A stretch of 64,000 nt of DNA from Argentina anserina (Eukaryota > Streptophyta > Magnoliopsida > Rosales > Rosaceae), in NCBI RefSeq assembly GCF_933775445.1, contig NC_065877.1:5332001-5396000 (forward strand), in the 5' to 3' direction. This document shows, one piece after another, positions 23,944-34,098 of this stretch (position 1 is its first letter; every line of letters begins with the position of its first letter). A model generated the notes under the pieces. That model did not search any database, had not been told where the DNA came from, and saw only the letters and a program-made list of their open reading frames with translations. The position numbers and the translations under genes are program-made.

Positions 23944-25467
23944 ATGGAGCCTGGTTCACCCAAGCCCGGGTTCCTGAAGAACGTTCTGGTGCGTTGTTTC
24001 CTGTTCGGCCTTGTGATCGTGCTCTTCCGGTTCGCTTACGTCATCACCGTGACGGGCGAGTCGTGCGAGGTCGGCAATTTCTGTTTTCTCAAGGAGAATG
24101 TCAACCTCGTCATCACCAGCACCGGTGTTGGCGCCTCCGCCACCGCCAGCGGCGCGGTTTCGACCAGGGCGAAGAGGCTGAGCGACTTCTACACCAGCAA
24201 GGAGTGGATCAAGGCCGTTCATTTTTACTCGGGCGTATTCCAAGATCTGATCTCGCAGGGCTTCCTCTCGCGCAAGTCGAGGGCGCTCTGCGTCGAGACG
24301 CCGACGGGGCAGGAGGTCCACGCCTTGAAGGAGACCGGCGTGAAGAACGCCGTCGGGATTTTCAAGAAGGCCTCGAGGCCTCTGGTGGTTCCCGGCGAGG
24401 CGCACCGGATGCCGTTCGCCGATGAGTCTTTCGACTTCGTCTTCTCCGGCTACGGCCGCCTCGAGAAGTCGCCGAAGGCGGCGCAGTTCGCGGCGGAGAT
24501 CGTGAGGACGCTCAAGCCCGAAGGGTTTGCGGTGGTCCATATTGGAGCCAAAGATACGTATAGCTTCCATTCTTTCATTGATTTATTCAATTGCTGTAAG
24601 TTAGTTACTTCACGCGATATCGACGGCTTTAATTCGTCGATGCCGCATATACGTGAGATGGTGTTGAAAAAGGAGTGCGATGCTTCCACTCCGGTGTCAA
24701 ATGCCGGTAACAAGTGCTCGGTGCCGGAGCATAAGCTCGAGCTGGTGAGGAAGGCTGAGCCGATCATCCAAATCGAGCCGTTGAAGCCGTGGATTACTCT
24801 GAAGAAGAACATACAGAATGTGAAGTACTTGCCGTCGATTGTGGATATTAGCTTTAAGAGGAGGTATGCTTATGTTGATGTGGGAGCTAGGAGCTACGGT
24901 TCGAGTATAGGGAGCTGGTTCAAGAAGCAGTATCCTAAGCAGAACAAGACCTTCGAGGTTTTCGCGATCGAGGCGGATAAGACATTTCATGAGCAGTATA
25001 AGGTGAAGAAGGGGGTGACTTTGCTGCCGTATGCGGCGTGGGTGAGGAATGAGACATTGTCGTTTGAGATTAATGGAGACCCTGGGGAGGAGGTGAAGGA
25101 GAAGGGTAGGGGAATGGGGAGGATTCAGCCGGTGCAGTCGGAGAAGGAGGCCGGGTTTGATGGGCAGGAGGTGGATAGGATTCAGGGGTTTGATTTTGCG
25201 GATTGGGTGAAGAATACTTTTACAGAGAAGGATTTTGTGGTGATGAAGATGGATGTGGAAGGGACAGAGTTTGATTTGATTCCGAGGCTGTTTGAGACCG
25301 GGGCGATTTGTTTGATTGATGAGCTCTTCCTTGAATGCCATTACAATCGGTGGCAGAGGACACGGCCTGGTGAGAGAAGTGCAAAGTATGAAAAAACTTA
25401 TGGCCAGTGCTTGGACTTGTTTACTTCACTAAGGCAAAGTGGGGTTCTTGTTCATCAGTGGTGGTGA
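23944..25467 (+). CDS. Membrane-anchored double-domain methyltransferase-like protein (At5g01710 family)
   Basis: This is an intronless gene of 507 aa. The start is the ATG in gagatcgATGGAG; there is no ATG further upstream in frame. Residues about 14-36 form one N-terminal membrane anchor (VLVRCFLFGLVIVLFRFAYVI), suggesting a type II Golgi/ER protein. Residues about 115-205 resemble a class I SAM-dependent methyltransferase (type 11): GEAHRMPFADESFDFVFSGY is the post-motif region and AAEIVRTLKPEGFAVVHIG the next, but the usual glycine-rich SAM loop is replaced by CVETPTGQEVHAL. Residues about 305-490 resemble FkbM methyltransferases (YAYVDVGARSYGSSIG; VVMKMDVEGTEFDL). The family is plant-wide (At3g27230, At5g40830, At5g01710) with no defined reaction. 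GC and third-position GC are very high in the first 600 nt and fall towards the 3' end. It lies between FBL3- and PP2C-type genes, as in Arabidopsis. Confidence 0.88.
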   Translation: MEPGSPKPGFLKNVLVRCFLFGLVIVLFRFAYVITVTGESCEVGNFCFLKENVNLVITSTGVGASATASGAVSTRAKRLSDFYTSKEWIKAVHFYSGVFQDLISQGFLSRKSRALCVETPTGQEVHALKETGVKNAVGIFKKASRPLVVPGEAHRMPFADESFDFVFSGYGRLEKSPKAAQFAAEIVRTLKPEGFAVVHIGAKDTYSFHSFIDLFNCCKLVTSRDIDGFNSSMPHIREMVLKKECDASTPVSNAGNKCSVPEHKLELVRKAEPIIQIEPLKPWITLKKNIQNVKYLPSIVDISFKRRYAYVDVGARSYGSSIGSWFKKQYPKQNKTFEVFAIEADKTFHEQYKVKKGVTLLPYAAWVRNETLSFEINGDPGEEVKEKGRGMGRIQPVQSEKEAGFDGQEVDRIQGFDFADWVKNTFTEKDFVVMKMDVEGTEFDLIPRLFETGAICLIDELFLECHYNRWQRTRPGERSAKYEKTYGQCLDLFTSLRQSGVLVHQWW

Positions 25468-25809
25468 CATTACAGGTTTCTTTGGTTTTAGTCATACTCT
25501 CAGTTTCTTTTGTAATTTTGTTTTACAGATTAAAAACTCCAAAGTAGCTTCATGGTTGTAAGACTTGCAGCTGATAATGAAATTTTCATTACTTCATTTT
25601 AGTCCAGAAGAATACTCCTCTACTTTATGTACAGTCAGTCTCTATTGGTACACTTGATTTGATTTGTGTTATCATGTTCATATTGGGATTCTTGTGTTGA
25701 CTATTTAGCTGGATATATACTCGCACTATATATGCAGTTTGGCTATGCTAAAACCCTTTTCTTAATAGTGTGTGGAATCGAGTTCATCTTTAGAATGTCA
25801 GTAAAGATT
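25468..25809. other. 3' flank of the methyltransferase gene
   Basis: The stretch is AT-rich with no coding signal and probably holds the 3' UTR of the methyltransferase gene. Confidence 0.5.
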
Positions 25810-26470
25810 GAAGCTTAAACTTGTAACTCCCATAACTCTGTCCTTATGCTTCTGCATAGTTTTCCCCTCTGAGTTAGCCATTTCATGTAGGCCTGAATTC
25901 CATTTCATGTATGCTTCAGCAACAGCTTTGTCTATGTACAGTTACTCTGCAATGTCCTGCTTCTCCTTGTTCCATTCCTGGAGAAATCTTGGAACATCAT
26001 AGCACGTTGCATATTCTAGTCTCCAGCAGTGCAGTTTTGGGCCCCTAAATAAGGCAATGCTGGTGTAAACCTTTAAAACCATCTCTCCTGGCTTCATCAG
26101 GTAAATTCAACAGTTCTTTGAATTCAGTTGGTCTAGGTATAGACGCGACAAGGTCGCTGTAGAACTGATTAGAATACCAGTATCTGTAAACCAAATCATT
26201 CCAATTAGGGTTCTGAAATACAACCCAACAATTGTGAAGGGTCATCTGTTCTGTTTGCATATTGGATAATGTTGCATCTTTGTCCTGGTGAGTTGTAGGT
26301 ATGGTGGAAAGTTCATATTTGTGGTTCAGAGTAGGAAGTTCTTTGAGCTCCCTTTGACTTATTTGAATCAATCATGATCTCACCGATTTTTGAGATTTAT
26401 AATTGGTTCAATGCCAGCAGCTTCCTCTGTGAACAGCACTGCGCTTTGGCAAGTGCACATGGCATTAGGA
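25810..26470 (-). pseudogene. Unidentified protein-coding relic
   Basis: The minus strand has an open frame of 108 codons (26371-26045) with ordinary amino-acid composition (WNDLVYRYWYSNQFYSDLV, IPRPTEFKELLNLPDEARRD). Just downstream, in a different frame, another stretch reads as protein (RFLQEWNKEKQDIAE, then after one stop YIDKAVAEAYMKWNSG). Upstream, near 26390-26450, a third piece reads AVLFTEEAAGIEPI. Together these suggest a decayed gene or TE-derived coding sequence with frameshifts and a stop. I do not recognise the family. It lies between the methyltransferase and PP2C genes. Confidence 0.35.
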
Positions 26471-28661
26471 ATTTAAGCATATGTTATGTTTCACTAGAGT
26501 TATGTCCCTGATTGGTCTGTTATATATACCCAGCTCATGCTACTTGCCTAAAATTTCAAATCCTTGATACGATGAGTCATTTTGTCGAACAGTTGGAGTG
26601 CAGTAAATAATTCCGAAACAAAATAAACAAACCATACTTGCACCACCTTGAGTTTGCTCCCTCAGTTTTCTTTGATAAACAAGGTATATTTCAACAATTT
26701 CTCAAAGGGCACACAAATAGAGCACAAATGAGTGTACATAATTGAAAAGGAAAGTGGAACTTAGTGCATCTACTTCAAAATTATGGTTTTTCGAAGTTGT
26801 TTTATAATAAGAATTCATTTATAAATAATTAAATTGCATGTACCACACTACTGTTAGAGGCAATTGATGAATAATACTAATTTAATTTGTTATAATATAT
26901 CCAATTGATGAATAATATTAATTTAGTGTGCTACAACATACCCGATATCAAAAAAACTTTGATGTTGTTTGAGATAGCCTAAGCCTAGCTAGTAGCTGCT
27001 CATGCAATCTTCATTAACTTCTGTCGTTGCAACACACGGTGTTTGGAAATAGAAAATAACTACATATTAAACAGCTTTCATGCAGATTTGATGTGGACAC
27101 GAAATCCATTTTTCTTTTAGTACGAGTATGGTTATCTATAAATTTACTACCTAGACGAAACTATTGTCAATTAGAGTTTTGGTATTTTGTAGCTATAATA
27201 TTTGGGAAATTTAGGAGTAATTGTAGATGTATAAAAAAAATTAATAAGATATTAGAATAAATTAAAAATATAATTTTGAGAATTGGGTTTCGTTTAGATA
27301 AGACAACATAACGACTTATGTTTATGATTAAATGATCCAAACAAGTCCACATATGACAACACACACATTAGAGCCGTGAATAGTCATATGTACGTAAATA
27401 GGCAAAAAGTGAGGAAATTGTAGGTGCCATCGATGAGCATTAGATTAAGTAGTACCTAGTCACTGAAATAGAAAGGATGAGGATTACAGTATAAATTAAA
27501 TATCCGAGTATGAGGCCATGTGAATTATGTTGCCGGCAAGTTCAATTGTTTACCACAAATCAAATTTATATGGTTCGTGTTTGCTTAAAGTCTCGAACTG
27601 TAATGTATCATTATGCGATCAGAGTCATGATACCTACTTTCCTAAGGTACCAAATTATAATGTGAACAATTACAACTACAAAAGAAAATTTGCCTTATAT
27701 ATGAACCTCCCACATACTGTTATGTACCATAGCTTATGTTAATCATCTTTTTATGTAGAAACAGATATCGAATCTCAGTGATTTATCTTCTCCACATCTC
27801 TGGATCACATTGAAAATCAGTAGATGGAGTCGTTAATATATAAAACAGAACAATAATTGTTCTATAGGTGGTCGTGATCGAGTCGAACTATATTACATTC
27901 ATTTTCCAACTAAAAACTTGTTGACTGATCAATAGACCACCAAAAAGCTTTTAGATTACAACCTGTTTTGGTCTACAAGCAGTTAGCCAAAACAGAATGG
28001 ATTTGAGTCTGCCTAGTAATTAAGTTGATCATACAGTTATTACGGCTTTCAATCTAGTTAGTAGTTTGTTTACAAACTTCATAATTTCTTAATACATCAT
28101 TATTTGTAACGGTAGCTAAGAAACAACTTATTACAAGTCGCTAACAATATAACATCAAATCTTCAATACACGTCACTTTTAGCACATAACATGTATGTTT
28201 ATGTGGTGCACTTTAAATAGTATACATATCCATATGTAGATATAAGTAAAATTAGGATTCTCTAACCCATTTTTCCCTAACAAGAACAAGGGTATTGCTG
28301 TTGCAGCTGTTTGTTTTTGTTGTTTTTGATGTTTTGAGATTGAAGGGTCTCTGATTTAAACAGGAAATTCTCAGAAAACACCCACAATATCCAAAAGGGG
28401 AGGAGCATGCAACTTTTTATTATCAAAATTTCACATAATGTGTCGTGCTCTTGATCGTTAACCAAAGATGGCAATTAGCTAGTGATTGTTCTCATTCATT
28501 TCTGTTGTTCTTAATTGGTAGATGCTAATTCCGCCTCTTCATTCAACATTTCTTGATTTTGGGGTTTAGAGAAACTAAGCTTGATTTTGTGGCATATCTC
28601 CGGCTTCTTTGGATATTGGTTGGGGTCGCATTGTAAAGGAACCTAACCTATTTCCATAAAT
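26471..28661. other. AT-rich intergenic region upstream of the PP2C gene
   Basis: No gene is supported. An imperfect direct duplication of about 41 bp lies at 26861-26942 (caattgatgaataata occurs twice). The final 150 bp are the likely leader of the PP2C gene. Confidence 0.5.
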
Positions 28662-30613
28662 ATGGGAGGTTGCTGCACCAAAGATGCCTTGTATTATGGG
28701 AATAACATAGATGATGGGCGTTATTGTAAGGATGATACTGAATTCGAGGGTGATGATGATATGAACAATGTAAAGTATGGGGACGATGGAGCCCGGATTA
28801 GAATGCAAGGCTCTTCTAGGTACATTTCTATGTACACTCAACAAGGGAAAAAAGGGATCAATCAAGATGCTATGACAGTTTGGGAGGTAATTCAATGTTG
28901 ATAATTTGTTCTACATGAAGCCACTCTTTGCGGATTGTTATCTTAGATTGATTTTAAGAGCATCCATTTGTGCTCATTGGCTTTTGCTTTTGTTTAGGGT
29001 TTTTGGCGATTAATGGTCTCATATATATACTCTTCTGCTACATCTGTTCTTAACATTTTCTGGATTCTTTACCATTTCATGTGTTATTGTCCATGAACTT
29101 CTGCAAGTAATTTCAATAATGATATCATTAATTTCATTAAAGATCCATTAATGTTATGCCTTACCCTTAATTTTATTAGGATTTTGCTGAGAAGGACATG
29201 TACTTCTGTGGTGTGTTTGATGGCCATGGCCCTGATGGTCACAAGATAGCACGATATGTACGAGACCATTTACCTTCAAAGCTCTCTCAGGTTGTCAAAA
29301 TCTACCAGCTGAACACCGATCTTTTTGACAATGCTAGTATATCTTCAAGTTTCTTCAATCTAGAAGGTAACACAACACCCATCGGCAAAGGCAGTCAAGA
29401 TTTATCTCTTTCTTCATGGGAAGCCAGTTTTGTAAAATCATTCAAGGATATGGATGAAGAGCTTAGCTTCGATTCAACCATCGATAGCTTCTGCAGTGGT
29501 TCAACAGCTGTAACTGTAGTTAAACAGGTACAAACAAAACAATTTGCCACTCAAGCTTGCATTACAAGAAATGCAATTGAAACAAGTTGCTTTCCTTTTT
29601 CAAATTAATAATGCCTGGATTTTCAGGGTGATCACTTGGTTATTGCAAATTTGGGGGATTCTCGTGCAGTTCTTGGCACTAGGGGAGAGAACAATCAAAT
29701 CGTTCCTGTCCAACTCACAGTAGATTTAAAACCAAACACTCCAAGTGAGTTTAATTCTGCTCTAATATCTTTTTCCATATGAGCTTGACCAAGTTGTTAT
29801 TAGGTGTATGGGCATCTGATGTTTCTTTCTTTCTCTATTGAGTTACTCAGGTGAAGCAGAAAGAATTAAAAAGTGCAATGGCAGAATTTTTGCAGTCGAT
29901 GAAGAACCGGAAGTGTACAGATTATGGATGCCAGATGAATACTGCCCTGGTCTAGCAATGGCACGGGCGTTTGGAGATTTCTGCCTCAAAGATTATGGCC
30001 TCATCTCCATTCCTGAAGTTTGCTACAAAACCATCACAAGCGATGATGAATTTGTCGTCTTGGCAACTGATGGGGTAAGAACATAACTTTGTTACTTCAT
30101 GATCAAGTTACTTGGTAGTCAAAAATGAACAAATGGAAAAGTTGTGAAATATTAGTGTTAGTCATTAAATTTGTTCAGCAAATAATGTGACGCTAATGCT
30201 TGGTGCAGGTTTGGGATGCGTTATCAAATGCTAATGTGGTAAAGATAGTTGCTTCTGCAAAGAGGCGATCCAACGCAGCGAAATTGGTAGCGAAACGAGC
30301 TGTGAGAGCATGGAAAAGAAAATATCCAGAATCTAAAATTGATGATTGTGCAGTTATATGCTTGTTCCTGAAAGATCAACCTTCTTTAAGTCACTCAATG
30401 TCTCATGCAAACCGGGGAAAAGTAAATGAACCGGCGCTTGTTTCTTATTACAGCACTAAGTCGAATGCTCCAACCGAGGGAGGAGGCACTGAACTGTCTG
30501 TTGTAAATAGCAAGATCTCAGAAGACACAAAAGAAGGGTGGAATGATCTTGATGGTTCTTCAAGAGTGAATTCCATTTTGAATGTTCCTCACTATGATGG
30601 CGTTTTGAGTTAG
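28662..30613 (+). CDS. Protein phosphatase 2C, clade E, N-myristoylated
   Basis: This encodes a metal-dependent Ser/Thr phosphatase. Five exons in phase (28662-28886, 29180-29527, 29627-29744, 29851-30074, 30209-30613) give 439 aa. The N terminus MGGCCTK has a myristoylation glycine and two neighbouring cysteines for palmitoylation, so membrane attachment is likely. PP2C motifs appear in order: NQDAM at about 70, VFDGHGPDGH at about 86, SGSTAV, NLGDSRAV, AMARAFGDFCLK, LATDGVWD and KIDDCAVICLFL. The metal-binding aspartates of motifs 1, 2, 8 and 11 are present. The C-terminal 70 residues are low in complexity and unconserved. Clade-E members include At5g01700 and At3g02750; the gene order here (after FBL3 and methyltransferase) points to At5g01700. 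The substrate is unknown. Confidence 0.93.
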
Positions 30614-32388
30614 CGGAAAACATCAAAGGATGTTGAAGAGGTTGAAGCTCATTAATCAGTTCTTATCTTTGACGACCAGAAATATGGTCTTAATTAACAG
30701 AAGGATTGCCAATCGGGGTTTGAGGATTCAATACAGTGCAGATCATTTCCATATATGTGTTTGCGTTGATGTCTTCTAAGTGCAATTTAGTTTCTGCTGC
30801 CAAATATTGAAGAAAGGGGGCTCTGGATTAGAATTGTTTAGGGGAAATGTACATAGTTTCTCTCTTACTAGCTTGTTACTTAGAAGTGCGATGTAATAAT
30901 GGATACTGAATTATGAGCTTAGCAACATCTTTGTACTAAATATACCTCAAAATTATGTTTGTATATTGTCATATTGACACCCATCTGGTAATCATACTTC
31001 ATTTCTAAACCACATTATGGCAAAGTAGTCTGGACTCTGGACATCATCATTTCTAAACTTTTGGCGCTGCCAAGACAATGGTGTAGTCTCTTTCAATGTC
31101 ATTGCATGCTTTTTACTATGCTCAAAATGTCGTGCTTATCTAAAATCCGAAAGAGGCTTAGAGATGTAAAAAGGGGAAATGATTTCCCATATAACGGATG
31201 CAAGCGTGCCCGTAGAATCTCACTTCATGACTTCAATAAGCAACTCATTGGAACTAATAGGAGGAAAATCAGACTAGAAGATGCAAGATCCAAACACAGA
31301 CTAGAGTCTTTGCGTTTGTGTTTATGATAAAACAAAGGACTAGAAGCGAATTCTGTTTTAAGAAGCAATTGTTACTTGTTACCTTAGAGAAGCATTGAAA
31401 GGGGTACAAGTTTTTATTTCAAAAGACTAAGGAACACTCGAGGGAAATACAATTTCAATAAACTGAGAGCAAAATTTTAAGTTTGATTTAACTTCAAAGT
31501 TCAATTGAATTGTTCATTTGAAGACCATGGAACACTCTCAATGGAATCTGTTTTATGAAGCTGTCGTTACTTTTTGTTTTAACGTCCAGAGACGCAATAA
31601 AAGGGGACCAAGTATACATCAAAACACCATAGATCACTCTCATATTCAAGATTTTCTATGTGAATAATTTGTTACTTTGTTTGCACATCTGCTAGAAGTC
31701 AGTTACAGACTTAGATTCAAGCATTCTCCTGGTCCTTTCGGAGCTTTGGACATTTTACTAAGCAACCTTAAACCATGATGAGTTGCAAGACCCGTGGCCT
31801 AATCCGCTCCATATGAACAGACCCACCCCTACCACCCTTTATTCTGAAAATCAAATACTAAATCCTGAAGCAATACTTCCAAAAACCCAGACCTGAAGTC
31901 TGATCAAATATCTTTCAATGATTCAACCCATCCCACCTTCTGCAACCTTTTGTTAAACCCAACACACTTACACTCCCTTGTAAATCAAACACAGACTGTG
32001 ACAAGTAACCAGGAATTCCCTTTCAAGCTCCATTTCTCTATTATATCATCATATGTGGTCATCAGACCAAGCTTTTCTTTTTCCAGCAAAGAACCACTGC
32101 CCAAAAACAAAAGCAGAAAAAAAGCACCCCCTTCAATACCAAGTGACCAGGACATCACATTGATCACAATGCTCCTTCTTTCATGTTGGGTAACACCAAA
32201 GAAAAAAAACACAACTTTAGACTTGGGTAACACCAAAGTTACCATGCTTTCCACAAGATAAAAACCACCATTCTTATACATTACACTGGTATTAGACTAA
32301 AACAAGGTTCATAACCTCAAAAAGGACATCTGAAACCAAAATACAAAAGCCTTGTAGATTATATTATAACTGGAGTTAAGCTTATAGC
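30614..32388. other. Convergent intergenic region between PP2C and patellin
   Basis: It contains the 3' UTR of PP2C (up to about 30950) and that of patellin-6 (from about 32280). An 88-codon frame at 31061-31327 has no recognisable motif and is probably chance. Nothing else is supported. Confidence 0.5.
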
Positions 32389-34098
32389 TTAGACAGGGGC
32401 GGATTTCCGGACAATGTAGCGATATGCGGCAACCTTTTTTCTCCGGGAGGCAGAGTTGTCCACTGAGAACACCATTTTTCCAGCTTCTTTTGGAGTGAAG
32501 GAGTTACGGATCGCTTCTTCAGAGGGTGCCACTTTTCTCGGCTTCTCCACGGCAACAATGTAGCTTCCTTGTGAAGTTGGCAGAAACTCAGCACTGTACT
32601 CCAAGTCCCACCCTCCAACAACTATGTCCCATGTAATTGTTGCACCAGCCTGATCGCACACAACAGTAAGAGAAATTAACCAACCAACTCAAAATTCGTT
32701 CAAAAGACAAAAAATTGAAATGAATAATGAACCTCAATCCCCTCGATCTGAATGTTAACTTTCTCTCCTCCTTTGACAGTGAACTCGGAAGCCGGTTTGG
32801 GAGGACCATTTTGCAAATCATTGGGTCGACTCAGTCCACCATACTGAACTGGAACATCCTCAGGCCTAATAAATCTGTTTCAGTATAGCAAAGACCCATA
32901 TCAGGTAAGTGGAAATCGACTTAAAATAGCAAGTACAGAGCAGCAGGGTTGAACTGTTTGAAGAATCAAGAAATCAATAAACCTCTAAAACAGGAATGAT
33001 CCAAAAACCCAGTTGAGACTTGGGAATCTCTAAATCCTTTAAACAAAAGGAAGGTAACAACAACAACAGACCCAGTGAAAGATTCTCAATTACTTAACTC
33101 ACAGTAAGATAACTAATAACACAACAAAGTAAAGAACTCTTTTTTCTGGTATGTAAAAGGACTCACTTGTAGAGTGTCTCTGCAACATTTCCTTCCTTGG
33201 ATATCACAAACTTGCTCTTAGTTCTTTGGGTCAGAAACGGACTGAACATCGAGTACAGAACACTGAAGTACCACGGTACATTGATAAAAATCTACAAAAA
33301 CCCCCCCAACACGATGAATTAATAATCACAAACCAGATGAACAGCATAATTAACCAACCCAGATGAGGAATTAAGTACCTTTCTGGCCACCATTTCAGGG
33401 TAGTTGTCCTGAAACAGCGAGAGGATCTGATTGGAAGCAACCCTAAGCTCTCTTTTGGGCATGTCCTTAAGATCAGTCACCTGGATAATAGAGTTAATCC
33501 CACCAGGCTTAAAATGCAAGACGTTAATACCCTTCTCAAGAACCTGAACCCTCCACCTTAAGAACTTCTTAAGCTTCTCTTCATCCCCAAAAATCCTCTC
33601 ATACATAACTTTATCCTTAAAAACACCATAAGCATTATAACACACCGGATGTCCACATCTATCAAAGCCATGCATGTAAGCAACAACACCTTCGAGCTCC
33701 TTGAACCCCAAATCCTCCTCCGCAACCCCGTCGGCCCCGAACTCCTTCCTCCACTCCAAACACTTGACAATCATGTTGAAAGCGTCGGCGACGCGGAAGT
33801 CCCTGGCCCTGAGGAACTTGAGGAGGATGACGTCGGCCTTGTCGTCACCGGCGAGGAGCTTGACGTCCCACATGGCGGCGTCGGAGGAGTCGGAGGTAAT
33901 GAGCTTGTCCTTGAGGTCCTGGAGGGCCTTCTTCTCGGAGGACTTGAGGGTGGAGACGAAGTAGGTGTCTTCTGTGAAGGACGGGGTTTTGAGAGTGGCG
34001 ATGTCCATTAGAGAAGAGACGAAGCTTTTCTTGGTGGAAGGCTTTGGGGAGGCGAGTGGGGTTTGCTGCAGAGGCATTGGGGAAGATGATGAGTCCAT
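32389..34098 (-). CDS. PATL6: Patellin-6 (Sec14/GOLD phosphoinositide-binding protein)
   Basis: Patellins bind phosphoinositides and act in membrane trafficking at the cell plate and plasma membrane. On the minus strand four exons read in phase: 34098-33379, 33291-33167, 32874-32733 and 32649-32389, giving 415 aa (Arabidopsis PATL6 is about 409). Domains: Ser/Pro-rich N terminus (1-45), CRAL-TRIO N-terminal segment (DKADVILLKFLRARDFRVAD, about 90-110), Sec14 lipid-binding domain (HPVCYNAYGVF to FIRPEDVPVQYGGL, about 145-300), and GOLD domain (PASEFTVKGGEKVNIQIEG to AAYRYIVRKSAPV). The short N terminus separates it from the long acidic PATL1-5 forms. The chosen ATG begins MDSSSSPM; the frame stays open for 169 codons further upstream, but that part is Ser/Pro-rich leader-like sequence. 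In Arabidopsis this gene is next to MDL3, which is also in this window. Confidence 0.94.

Noticed and set aside
23956..24570. 204-codon minus-strand and 143-codon plus-strand frames overlapping the methyltransferase
   Set aside because: Both are shadows caused by the high third-position GC of the real gene; they are Arg/Leu/Ala-rich and lack motifs.
31061..31327. 88-codon basic frame downstream of PP2C
   Set aside because: No recognisable domain or splice partner; the length is within chance for this composition.
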